Below, in pieces: positions 1 through 8,460 of a stretch of DNA of 32,500 bases. Each line of letters opens with the position of its first letter. The stretch's first letter is position 1. The stretch is taken from assembly GCA_002005505.1 (NCBI GenBank), contig KV908378.1, positions 74,674-107,173 of the forward strand. The letters run 5' to 3'. The position numbers and the translations under genes were made by a program. Under the pieces are notes generated by a model. The model was given only the letters and a program-made list of their open reading frames with translations. It ran no database searches and was not told where the DNA came from. Source of the stretch: Botryococcus braunii (Eukaryota; Chlorophyta; Trebouxiophyceae).

Positions 1-7
1 TATATAT

Positions 8-67
<60 letters not shown>
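1..67. repeat. (TA)n microsatellite
   Basis: Alternating TA with two phase slips (TAAT) from the first base, so the tract runs off the left edge of the window. 68-410 that follows is unique sequence in which I see no coding or RNA signal. Confidence 0.97.
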
Positions 68-70
<3 letters not shown>

Positions 71-406
71 CATTAGCTCACCCCAGCTCGCGAGCACTCC
101 AGTCCGAGACGAAGATTAATGCTAGACTCGTCGGCATCACGGCCGAGGTGACATATATGTCACCCATATACTTAATCTCTCATAAAATACACTTTCATGC
201 TCACCTTCAAACGCATTGGGTCACGCCTACCCCGAGGATTAGAAGGGACCACATAGAGTGGATATGGATACTTTTCAGGCAATGCTTTGTCAATTGACAG
301 CGCTGGCGGCTTCCAGATGAGGAATTTGCACCAAAGGATCCTCAGTTATAACTATGCACATATCTTCTATGGCTTGCACGAACAGAGGATGATTCAAGGA
401 GATGGA

Positions 407-410
<4 letters not shown>

Positions 411-469
<59 letters not shown>
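411..469. repeat. (TC)n microsatellite
   Basis: Uninterrupted TC dinucleotides. Open frames through it (Ser-Leu repeats) are artefacts of the repeat. Confidence 0.97.
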
Positions 470-471
<2 letters not shown>

Positions 472-564
472 GTTGTCAGCGCGTTATGACCTAATTAGGC
501 AGTTCTTCAAGTTTCGATTAGGAGTCCATGACTTACGTAATTATATCATCAAGTAGTATATTTG

Positions 565-567
<3 letters not shown>

Positions 568-649
<82 letters not shown>

Positions 650-652
650 TGT
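568..652. repeat. (TG)n microsatellite
   Basis: Near-perfect TG array that abuts a (GA)n array, giving a compound TG/GA microsatellite. Confidence 0.97.
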
Positions 653-817
<165 letters not shown>

Positions 818-836
818 CCAGAGGGAGGGGGAGGAT

Positions 837-882
837 GGGAGCTCCCTCCCTTGAGTGAGGGAGGCATCCATATATATGGATG
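837..882. repeat. Cluster of short palindromes
   Basis: GGGAGCTCCC (837-846), a CCTCCC/GGGAGG stem around TTGAGTGA, and a perfect 18-bp palindrome CATCCATATATATGGATG at 865-882 lie side by side just after the GA array. 883-1390 that follows is unique sequence holding one unremarkable 75-codon frame (1156-1383) with no recognisable domain. Confidence 0.8.
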
Positions 883-1390
883 GATGGCGGGAGGGAGGGA
901 GGCCGGGAGGTCGGATATAAACAATAATAATATGAACAAAATCTGTAGAGCAAAATCTGCCATGGCCAGGTCGGTGGCCACATATGTATGGAGCGCGTTG
1001 AAACGCATGTGACCCCCGCTTCTAAATTCGTTAGACGATCCTAATCTATTGTGTGCAATTAATCAGAATAAAAGTTTAAGAAAGCCACGACACTTACTGC
1101 TGCTCGTTTCAACTGATACCAGTTGGAATTCCTTCTTCGAAGCTCTTCATAAGCAGTGATGGAGGACCATGGTGCAACAATATTGAAAGCTTCTCGGCAG
1201 GATGTAGCGACTCCAATATGGATTGCAACGTTGCAGGAATACCGCCAACGTACACAAATCCTAAGTACTACATGTACTGTAAAGTTCTCTACCCCGAAGC
1301 ATTCCCCTTTTACTTCCACTTTGTTGACCGTGTCTTTCACAATACAGCGATTAGGAGTTACAAGCTTAAGTAGAAGTCTGTAAACTGTGT

Positions 1391-1391
1391 C

Positions 1392-1468
<77 letters not shown>

Positions 1469-1496
1469 CGTGTGTGTGGGTGTGTGTGTATGTGTG
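1391..1496. repeat. (GT)n microsatellite
   Basis: Long GT array, breaking down at its right end into GTGTGGCGTG and GTATGTGTGC variants. Confidence 0.96.
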
Positions 1497-1565
1497 CACG
1501 CGCGCAAATGCGCACGATGGCGCCTGTGAGCAAACGTGAGGGGAATGGGGGAGGGGGGAGGGGGG

Positions 1566-1871
<306 letters not shown>

Positions 1872-1954
1872 GTGTGTTTCGGATTCGTTTCTTACTGCAG
1901 GAGAGTTTTTGTCAAACATCGATGATATCTCCTCAGACTTTACAAGCCAGTTGA

Positions 1955-2398
1955 AGCATGTGCATCCTTTAAGACGGGGTTGAAACTGCGCATCCTATAA
2001 GTGGTATACCATTACGTCACTCGGGATGCTCTAGAGCATCCCGCACATCTTGTGCGTAATGAGCTTGCAATCTGCGTGTCGTTGTGCAAGCTGCAAAAGA
2101 AGCAGAATCCTTCCTACGTGTGTTGCCGGGTGCAGCTGTGGAGAAGGAAATCGCGGATCTGAAGGGTAAGCGCAAACGCCCTGCTGAGGGGGATGCTGTC
2201 CCGCCCCCTAAGCGTGCTACCTAGGGCAAGCCGTCTGGAAACGGCCATGGATCTGGCGCGGGCCCCTCGGGCACGCAGCCGGACGGTCAGGCTGCCCGCT
2301 GGAAGGAGGAGGGGCGCTATTACCGCTGCGGTAGCCTTGGCCATACGGTCAGGTTCTGCAAGCACCCTGCTCCCGTTAACGTGGGCAAGCAGCCGTGA
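1955..2398 (+). pseudogene. gag remnant, copy 1 (retrotransposon capsid end and zinc knuckle)
   Basis: Matches copy 2 downstream over most of its length, from an EACAYF-like segment near 1955 to the stop at 2396-2398. The last segment is open after an in-frame TAG at about 2221: it reads GKPSGNGHGSG, then RWKEEGRYYRCGSLGHTVRF, then a final Cys. The nucleocapsid CX2CX4HX4C knuckle is at 2318-2359, but its first cysteine is a tyrosine (TAT). Upstream, a 20-bp perfect palindrome (2023-2042) sits in a stretch absent from copy 2. The same in-frame TAG is found at the equivalent place in copy 2. Nucleic-acid binding in the virus-like particle is the family role; this copy cannot encode an intact protein. 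Confidence 0.8.
2023..2042. repeat. Perfect 20-bp palindrome inside gag copy 1
   Basis: GGGATGCTCTAGAGCATCCC equals its own reverse complement. It lies in a segment of gag copy 1 that has no counterpart in copy 2. Confidence 0.9.
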
Positions 2399-2535
2399 TC
2401 CCTGAATGTCGTATAAACGCACATTCTCACACGAACCTTCGTGAGGGTCATTGTGCAGCCCCGGCACGTCCTCAGGGATGACACCTACAAACTCGTGCAG
2501 CAACGGAATGGGCACTTCTGAACAGGTCCCTATCG

Positions 2536-3144
2536 GTGCAAGGAAAGGACGTGAGGGTCTTTGCCGTTTTCAAGTCTTCCCTTCCCGCTCATTGTGTGGG
2601 AGTTGAAGTTGAGAGCCTAAGGCAAACCAAGTCCGTTGCAGCTTACCATGCTATGTTTCGTGCAACCATGGTGGAAGCTGTGAAGTACCCAATCTCTGGC
2701 CCTGAAGCATGTGCTTACTTTAGGGCGGGGTTAAAGCCGAAAATTCTGGAGGTTTTAACTTGAGATTCTCTCGAGCCTAACGAGCTTGCAAACCTTGATG
2801 TTGTTGTGCAATTGCTTGCAAGCTGCAATAGAGGCAGAATCTTTCTTACGAATGCTCCTTGGTGCAGCTGCGGAGAAAGAAATTGCGGATCTGAAAGGCA
2901 ATGGCAAGCGCCCTGCCGACGGGGAGGCTGTCCTGCCCCACAAGCATGCTGCCTAGGGCAAGCCGTCTGGCAACGGCCATGGATCTGGCGGGGTCCCCTC
3001 GGGCACGCATCCGGACGGCAACACTGCCAAATGGAAGAAACTTTTAAAGAGGGGCGGTGCTACCGCTGGGGCAGCCTTGGCCATACGGTCAGGTTCTGCA
3101 AGCGGCCTGCTCCCGCTGACAAGCACAAGCAGCCTGCTACCTGA
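2536..3144 (+). pseudogene. gag remnant, copy 2 (retrotransposon gag domain and zinc knuckle)
   Basis: 2536-2763 is an open frame of 75 codons with the look of a Ty3/gypsy gag domain: SVAAYHAMFRATMVEAV, then GPEACAYFRAGLKPKILEVL. A TGA follows at 2761-2763. The rest aligns with copy 1, including KPSGNGHGSG after a shared TAG. A frameshift near 3030-3050 moves the knuckle into another frame, where it reads GRCYRWGSLGHTVRFC at 3052-3099. Here the second zinc-binding cysteine is a tryptophan (TGG), while in copy 1 the first is lost. The stop is at 3142-3144. 2400-2535 between the copies shows no coding I recognise. Confidence 0.82.
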
Positions 3145-3279
3145 AGGTATGGGCCTTCAGACCAGTTAGGCGCTGATGTAAGTCCGATCCATTTTGGCTA
3201 ACGCTTTTCTCCCTGGCACTGAGGTGCAGAAGTTCACTATGATCTTTGATGGTGTCCTCCCGTAGCTAACGGTGGGCCG

Positions 3280-3663
3280 GAGTTCCGAGTGGTCACTGAC
3301 CACAAGCTTGAGGCTATCACGTACTTTGACACTGTGGCACAATTAATTTTGAGCCGCCGCCAAACACGATATTGAGCCGCCGCCAAACACGATGGGCAGA
3401 GTTTCTCTTCCGGTTCCATTTCAAATGGGATCACGTGGCGGGGTCTTCAAATGTGGTTGCTGATGCGTTGAGCCGTACGCCGGTGGGATATACACCTGCA
3501 AACTGGTTTGTGAACGCGATCGTGGGTCCCCCTTGTCTTCCGAGTCGGAAGTTCCGACTCCTTCCCTTCGGGAAGTCATCTGTGCCGTTACCCCGGCACA
3601 GGGTACTCCATCGGCCACGCTGGCTCGTGGTATGGGACACGAGTCCGGGCCTCCTTGAGGTGG
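3280..3663 (+). pseudogene. RNase H C-terminal fragment and pol linker
   Basis: Translation from about 3280 gives FRVVTDHKLEAITYF, then, after a frameshifting duplication, SRRQTRWAEFLFRFHFKWDH and NVVADALSRTPVGY. VTDHK, the SRRQARW-like block and NVVADALSR are the usual end of the Ty3/gypsy RNase HI domain, which degrades the RNA of the RNA/DNA hybrid. Nothing of protease or reverse transcriptase is visible before it, so an internal deletion joins gag to RNase H near 3150-3280. A low-complexity linker leads to the integrase, with one more frame change near 3656-3677. Confidence 0.85.
3349..3394 (+). repeat. 23-bp tandem duplication that breaks the RNase H frame
   Basis: The unit beginning TTGAGCCGCCGCCAAACACG at 3349-3371 is repeated at 3372-3394 with one mismatch in the last base. 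23 is not a multiple of three, so the duplication shifts the frame exactly at the SRRQTRW block of RNase H. Confidence 0.95.
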
Positions 3664-3673
3664 GGGAGCGGCA

Positions 3674-4639
3674 GTGACGTGGAGGGACAAGCTTGTACGC
3701 GGGTACCAGGAAGACGTTTGGTTCAAGGAACCTAGCAATGTGGTGCCTTTGGTCGCACATGACGGCTTCCTGCTGCACGAAGGAAAGATTGTGGTGCCAC
3801 ATGCATTCGGGCTTAGAGCCCAGCCTTTGGGAGAAATGCACGACAGCCCGTATGCTGCACACCAAGGTGTCGACAAAACCCTGAAGTTGGTTGCCCGCCA
3901 CTACTGGTGGCCGACAATGACACAGGATGTGAAGCAGTGCGTGACTCACTGTCACCTCTGTCAGAAGAACAAGGCAAGGCATGAGAAGCCCTCGGGGGTC
4001 TTGGCCCCCTTTGAGCTTCCGCATGCGCCGTGGGACACGGTGACCATGGACTTCATCACCCAGCTGCCACGCACAGGGGATGGTTATGATGCCATCCTGG
4101 TTATGGTGGACAAGCTGACGAAGATGGTTCACCTGGTGGCTACCAAGACCACGGCCACGGCTGAGCAAACGGCTAAGTTGTTTGTGGATAACATCTGGAA
4201 GCTCCACGGAGTGCCTCAAAAAGTGGTGGCTGACAGGGATCCCCTGTTCACAAGCAACTTCACTCGAGCCTTGTGTCGCATGCTTGGGCCCAAGCAGGCC
4301 ATGTCAACAGCGTATCATCCTCAAACGGATGGTCAGACCAAGCGTGAGAACCGTGTCCTTGAGGACATTCTTCGCATGTACGTCTCCAGGTCTCAGACTG
4401 ACTGGGACGAGAAGAAAATGACGAGAAGCTGTCGTGTGCTGAGTTTGCTATCAACCATGCTGAGCACTCAAGCACAGGCACAATATGCTAACACAAAGCG
4501 TAAGGATGTCACGTTCGCCCCAGGCGACTGGGTCCTGCTGTCGGCCAAGAACCTCAGGTTCAAGGAGGGCACACCTAAGCTATTGCCTAGGTGGGTCGGG
4601 CCGTTCCAAATTGCCAAGTCTGTTGATGGAGTCCTATGA
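3674..4639 (+). pseudogene. Ty3/gypsy integrase, active-site glutamate replaced
   Basis: An open frame of 321 codons, the longest clear coding block here. The N-terminal zinc-binding HHCC domain has H56, H63, C93 and C96 (MHDSPYAAHQG, CHLCQKNK). The catalytic core has D126 (TMDFITQLP) and D187 (VVADRDPLF). The DD35E glutamate, expected 36 residues after D187, is residue 223 and is lysine (GQTKREN, AAG at 4340-4342). Just after SQTDWDEK the usual core end is missing: the frame passes to an Ala-Gln-rich stretch and then to the C-terminal domain (FAPGDWVLLSAKNLRF, LLPRWVGPFQI). The frame stops at 4639, while the homologous protein continues in another frame. The family inserts element cDNA into chromatin. 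Loss of the glutamate and the core deletion predict no activity. Confidence 0.93.
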
Positions 4640-5027
4640 GTTGATCCTCCCGGCACGCTGGAAGATACATGACGTGTTCCATGTGTCACGGCTGGAACGA
4701 TACCGCCAAGATGGCAAGGTCCAACCACCACCACCTGCTGAGGTGCTGGAGCGGGAGGACGAATACGAGGTAGATAAAAATTCTGGACCACCGGAAGTCT
4801 CGCCGCTCGCATGAGTTCCTGGTTCGGTGGGTTGATGACTCACCTGAACATGACACCTGGGAGCCAGAGGCGAATTTGAAGAATGTCCCTGCGGTGTTTG
4901 GAGCATTTGGGCACGGGTCAAGACAGGCTAGACCCAGGAGACACACAAATGGCCTTGAGTCGGGCTGTGTCACTTCGAGGGTCTGGCATTCGGTCCACAT
5001 GTTCAGTCGACTGGACATCCCTCGTTA
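4625..5027 (+). pseudogene. Pol C-terminus with chromodomain, frameshifted
   Basis: After a frame change near 4630 the translation reads SYELILPARWKIHDVFHVSR, the conserved end of Ty3/gypsy integrases. A proline-rich spacer and EDEYEVDK follow. An extra A in the run at 4776-4780 shifts the frame again; the chromodomain then continues as KILDHRKSRRSHEFLVRWVD and SPEHDTWEPEANLKN, with the stop at 5025-5027. EYEVDKILDHR, EFLVRW and DTWEPEANL are the core chromodomain motifs. In chromoviruses this domain steers insertion by binding histone marks. Its aromatic cage (Y of EYEV and the two tryptophans) is present, but the frame is broken. Confidence 0.9.
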
Positions 5028-5350
5028 GCGGCTAAGTGGCATTGTTCAACATGTCATCCTCCTCCCTGTCCCTGGCACTGCCATGTGGAAGGGCCCCTTT
5101 CTGTTCACTGCGGACTTAGCACCTCAGATTGTCTCAAGGCCATGCCGGCCGCCCCGGGTCCTAGACCCGGTGTCTGAGAGCTTTTCTGAAGGTGGGTTGA
5201 TGACTCTAGAGTAACCATATGCATGCACTCTAACGGCTATAGTGATGGTCAGTGAAGCCCCCATGAGCTTGAATAGTCAGATGAATTTCTGGTGATGGAG
5301 GTTGGACTTCCGAGTATGCTCCAAGGGCAGGTCAAAGAAGACTGGCGCGG

Positions 5351-5450
5351 GTGGCTGGTCAAGAGGTATGGGACTCTTGGCTGTAGTGCTTCCTACGAAG
5401 GTGGCTGGTCAAGACGTTTTAAACTCTTGGCTGTAGTGCTTCCTGTGTGG
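5351..5450 (+). repeat. Tandem duplication, 50-bp unit, in the element's 3' untranslated region
   Basis: GTGGCTGGTCAAGA starts at 5351 and again at 5401; both copies end CTCTTGGCTGTAGTGCTTCC plus a variable tail. The rest of 5028-5486 is non-coding. A short stem CCGGGTC-CTA-GACCCGG sits near 5154-5172. Confidence 0.9.
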
Positions 5451-5486
5451 GGGATGCATCCCCTCAACCCGAGACGGCTCGAGCCT

Positions 5487-5499
5487 GGGTGGGGGAGGG
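5487..5499 (+). other. Polypurine tract of the chromovirus
   Basis: GGGTGGGGGAGGG, all G/A but for one T, lies directly before TGTAACGG. This is where second-strand primers of Ty3/gypsy elements are placed, next to the start of the 3' LTR (TG). Confidence 0.7.
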
Positions 5500-5658
5500 T
5501 GTAACGGTCAGAGCGCAAGAGGGACCCTGGGGGTACCGATTGGCATCGAGCCGATAGCGCATGATCGCAGAGGCGGGGTGCGAGGGCCTCATGACTACCG
5601 TGAGGATCTGCGCTGATACTACACTTGGAATCGGCGAGAAGTTTTTCAAACCCGAGGT

Positions 5659-6111
5659 TTGAGGGATCTTCTCGCGTTTGCTTTCTGTTTTTGCAGACCC
5701 GGGGTCTGTGAGTCGAACCAGAGGTTCGGTATGGCGCTACGCACCTTGGTGGAAGTTCCTGATTCGTTAGTTAATTCCTTTGTGGCTGTTCCGACTACAA
5801 GTTGGCTAATGGTCCCTCTTGGAACGATTCGTAGCCCGAATGGGCCAAGAAGACCCCCCCGTGTGCCGGAGTCCGTCAGCGGCACTTCGACTGTGGATAT
5901 CGAACGGTTTGCGAGGGAGATGTTTAAGAACATCAAAGGGCTAGACAGTCCTGAGATGGCCCTTCAATATCTTGTTCGCAAGACCCGGAAACATTTCGCG
6001 CTACTCGAGCCCGTTGAAATCCGCGTAGTGAAGCTGACGGAGCAGCTGGCAGAGGGAATGTATGCAGTTGGTGGCTTTAAGCCGGGATTTGACGAGAAAA
6101 TCAGGACATAA
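5659..6111 (+). pseudogene. Unidentified open frame inside the left arm
   Basis: 150 codons open from 5659; the first natural ATG in a good position is 5731 (MALRTLVEVPDS). The central part has the composition of a real protein: DIERFAREMFKNIKGLDSP, then VRKTRKHFALLEPVEIRVVK and MYAVGGFKPGFDEKIRT. Right after the TAA at 6109-6111 the same frame goes on with MQEEYFAKAGHVDRVF, and after one frame change IAIELDRDSSIQRTEDP. The right arm, read on the minus strand, encodes nearly the same continuation (MQEEYFAKGGHVARV, VIAVELDKDPSIQRTG). Several differences are silent or conservative. I recognise no family. It may be part of an element gene or a captured host gene. Confidence 0.45.
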
Positions 6112-6330
6112 ATGCAAGAGGAGTATTTCGCCAAGGCAGGTCACGTGGACCGCGTGTTCCCCCCTTTACAACAGCTTCATTGCTATCGAGCTGGACAGAG
6201 ATTCCAGCATCCAGCGTACTGAGGACCCAGTACGCTGGATGCTGGGGTCTTTGTCCAGCTCGACAGCAATGACGCAGAGTGTTGACACGCGGGCCACATG
6301 ACCCCCCTTGGCGAAATACTCCTCTTGCAT
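6112..6330. repeat. Long imperfect hairpin, about 100-nt arms, 6-nt loop
   Basis: The left arm 6112-6221 starts ATGCAAGAGGAGTATTTCGC. The right arm 6228-6330 ends with its reverse complement, GCGAAATACTCCTCTTGCAT. The tip is CCAGCGTACTG - AGGACC - CAGTACGCTGG. Mismatches and a gap of 7 nt lie mid-arm. It is the centre of the larger inverted repeat. Confidence 0.93.
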
Positions 6331-6360
6331 GTGTGTCATGATATTTCATCAAAGCCCAGG

Positions 6361-6560
6361 TTCGTAAAGCACAAAAACTTAGTGCCATAGCAAGCCCAAG
6401 GCTCGCTCCCGAACCCGAGGTTCGTAAAGCACAAAAACAAAGTGCCATCGCAAGGCTGTGGCTCACTCCCGAACCCGACGTTTGTAAAGCACAAAAACAA
6501 AGTGCCATCGCAAGCCCGTGGCTCACTCCCGAACCCGACGTTCGTAAAGCACAAAAACAA
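6361..6560. repeat. 60-bp tandem repeat, a little over three units
   Basis: Units start at 6361, 6421, 6481 and 6541 with TTCGTAAAGCACAAAAAC (one copy TTTGTAAAG). Full units continue with AGTGCCATCGCAAG and GGCTCACTCCCGAACCCGA. The period is exactly 60, so a minus-strand frame stays open across it. The unit is related to the left-arm sequence near 5690-5745, so it grew from inverted-repeat sequence. Confidence 0.95.
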
Positions 6561-6795
6561 ACAAATCGAGAAGATCAGAACCCGAGGTTCAAAACCTACT
6601 TGTTGGAAAGAAATGTAAGATTGCCAAGGTCATGTGAGAAAGTGACATCACACCAGGTGAACCCCATAGGGATACACCCCATAGCCAGGCTGGCTACACG
6701 CATGATGAGGACACAGTACTCTGCTCTCCGCCACGCGCCATCGGCTCGACGCCAATCCGGTACCCCCGGAATCCCTCTGCGTTCACACCGTTACA

Positions 6796-7180
6796 GTGTA
6801 ATACTATACCGAGATTTTTGATCCTCTAGCCTGATCATGTCACTTTCATGGACGAGATGTAATATCCAAACCAACGTCATGATAGACCACTACAACTTCC
6901 AACAGGGGGAAATTTTGATCGTGTCAGGCATACTCTGGTTCAAGTAATCAAAACAATCATGTTTCCAGGTGTTACTAGGAGGGCAGGAAAGTGTGACGCC
7001 GAGAGTGGCTGCTGTGCGTTCAGTGTCCTCCCTTACTTAAATATGGTTTCACTCTGTCTGCCGGCTGCCAACCCATATAATGACCTCCCTTACTCAGACA
7101 TGGTAACACACAGTTTGCTGGCTGCTGTCCGTCCATTGTCCGCACTTATACATGATATCGCTCTGTTTGCTGATAATCAA
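6796..7180. other. Intergenic stretch with an AT-poor internal duplication
   Basis: No gene seen. CCTCCCTTACTTAAATATGG (about 7027) is echoed by CCTCCCTTACTCAGACATGG (about 7084), and TGTCTGCCGGCTGC by GTTTGCTGGCTGC, so there is an old tandem duplication with a period of about 57. Confidence 0.6.
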
Positions 7181-7221
7181 ACACATCGAGGTACTTGTTG
7201 ACAACAAGTACCTCAATGTGT
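7181..7221. repeat. 41-nt near-perfect palindrome
   Basis: ACACATCGAGGTACTTGTTG (7181-7200), one A, then CAACAAGTACCTCAATGTGT (7202-7221). The arms pair over 20 nt with one mismatch. Confidence 0.95.
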
Positions 7222-7319
7222 ACAATTTGTTGCTCATCATGACTGGGGTCAGCTGCGGTGCTGAAAGCCCGAGGCCCGGGAAATGCGCGCCCGCACGCCA
7301 GTGACGCCAGCCTCTTCAC

Positions 7320-7425
7320 TCACACGCCCGCCTTGCTTCACCCTTACGCCACCCTCGCTTCGCCCGCACGCCACACCCTTGCTTCTCCCGCACGCAACCC
7401 TTGCTTCGCCCGCAAGTGAGATGCG
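7320..7425. repeat. Imperfect tandem repeat, about 26-bp unit (CTTGCTTCGCCCGCACGC)
   Basis: CTTGCTTC.CCCGCACGC recurs about four times with drift. The region is GC-rich, unlike its surroundings. No coding support on either strand. Confidence 0.8.
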
Positions 7426-7994
7426 CACGCCACCCTTCCTTCTCTCGCGCCGACACCTGCACAGGTGTCAAACACTGGTACTGTAGTTTGGTGATGTGCG
7501 GCATATATACCTCATCGATGCAGCTGCGGAGAACCAACCTGCTTGCAGTCTCATCATGGTTCGGCTCATACCATCAGATGCAGCAGTAAACAGATCTAAC
7601 CCTTATGTTAAGCAGTGGTGCTACTTGACCATCAAATGCAGCCGTCAACACGTTACATGCTAATGCCAAGCAGTCAAACTCAAGTGACCAAGAGGTGGTG
7701 CAATACTGCCAGGCAAGAACATGACAGCGGTTAGAACTTGCGACAAGTGACTTGATGCCGCCTAGAACTTGCGACAACTGGGGGGGGGGGGCAGAAAAAA
7801 GGTGAAACACCACCTCTAGAACGCCACCTCCTGGAACGCGGGATCACGCAACACAGCAGAGATGCCGGGTCCACGAGCACTATGCCCCTGATGCTTCGTA
7901 CCCTTGCAACAAGCAGCTGCTAAACCACAGACAGGGAACAGAGCAGTAGCAAAGCGACTCTTCATTTTTTTTGGAAGGGGGGGGGATGCATGCA

Positions 7995-8138
7995 AACATG
8001 GGGGATATCATGTAGGGAGCCCCCAAACCTATTCGGTGTGCCTGTTTTGGCTTCTTTACCCCCCCGGGGGGGTGGCGAATGTAGAAAACATGAGGGATCT
8101 CCTGTCGGGAGCCTCCAAAATATGTTCGGCCTCTGTTG
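7995..8138. repeat. Tandem duplication, period 92, split by a C/G palindrome
   Basis: AACATGGGGGATATCATGTAG...GGAGCC at 7995 matches AACATGAGGGATCTCCTGTC...GGAGCC at 8087 over about 50 bp each. Between them a run of seven C meets a run of seven G (8059-8072). Confidence 0.85.
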
Positions 8139-8352
8139 ATTAGGTTCAGCTCATGTTTGGGAGCAGAACCCTGCCCAGTTGCCTATGGATCTGCGCTCCG
8201 GGTTCTAATGGAAGCCCCGCTGCCACACTGGGCTTGGCTGCGGGGGGCAAAGTGGGCGCATCCTTCTCTTCCTGACTCTGGAAACAACCGGGGGGGGGGG
8301 GGGACGAAAAACAAAAACAAAAATAAAAAAAGTTATGCATGCCCAAAAAGCT

Positions 8353-8411
8353 ATATGCTTCACTTTCAAGTCTAACACGTAAGCGAGAAAAGTAAAGCAT
8401 ACGCAAACCGC
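8353..8411. repeat. Inverted pair of the dispersed 'AAAGTGAAGCAT' motif
   Basis: ATATGCTTCACTTT (8353-8366) is the inverted form of the motif and AAAAGTAAAGCATACGCAAACCG (8388-8410) a direct form, so the two can pair as a stem of about 13 bp. The right copy is one of at least eight related copies in the window (see 10238, 11057, 20672, 21334). Confidence 0.75.
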
Positions 8412-8460
8412 AAACCACGTCTCCTACTTGACTTGCAAACCGCCAACCCCTGTAGGACAA

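Larger units (their letters stand above)
1955..6221 (+). mobile_element. Decayed Ty3/gypsy chromovirus, 5' truncated and internally deleted
   Basis: The order seen is gag (twice), RNase H tail, integrase, chromodomain, polypurine tract and an LTR-like start, which is the gene order of a Ty3/gypsy chromovirus. No LTR matching TGTAACGG occurs to the left, so the 5' LTR is lost or outside the window. The protease, reverse transcriptase and N-terminal RNase H are absent between gag copy 2 (ends 3144) and the RNase H tail (starts about 3280). At least four frameshifts, several stops and one active-site substitution show it is dead. The right border is taken as the centre of the inverted repeat (6221); this is uncertain. 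Confidence 0.85.
5500..6795. mobile_element. 1.3-kb inverted repeat: LTR-like start facing its own inverted copy (foldback)
   Basis: The left end begins TGTAACGG and the right end finishes CCGTTACA. Read on the minus strand from 6795, the right end matches the left end for about 62 nt, sharing GGGGGTACCG, TTGGC.TCGAGCCGAT and GCGC. Matching resumes at 5641-5740 against 6450-6600 (GATCTTCTCG, TTTTTG, GGGTTCG blocks) and is strongest at 6112-6221 against 6228-6330. The homology stops exactly at the TGTAACGG ends. The left arm has an extra segment (about 5760-6060); the right arm has a 60-bp array instead. Simplest reading: the chromovirus 3' LTR meets an inverted copy of the same sequence. A foldback transposon is the alternative. 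No direct repeat of the flanks is seen (GAGGG left, GTGTA right). Confidence 0.75.

Noticed and set aside
3431..4219. Minus-strand open frame of 262 codons
   Set aside because: It is the antisense shadow of the integrase, whose plus-strand frame carries the HHCC, most DDE-core and GDWVLL motifs.
5700..5735. Possible tRNA or tRNA-primer site (GTCGAACCAGAGGTTCGG)
   Set aside because: It resembles a T-arm only by its small palindrome; no acceptor stem, anticodon arm or A box is present.
6361..6560. CRISPR-like array
   Set aside because: Units are contiguous 60-bp tandem copies without unique spacers, in a eukaryotic context.
5500..6795. Simple single 3' LTR of 1296 bp (TG...CA)
   Set aside because: The right half is an inverted copy of the left, which a normal LTR is not; kept instead as an inverted pair or foldback.
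7283..7486. Pro/Ser/Leu frame over the CTTGCTTCGCCCGC repeats
   Set aside because: It is a product of the GC-rich tandem repeat, with shadow frames on the other strand and no flanking gene signal.
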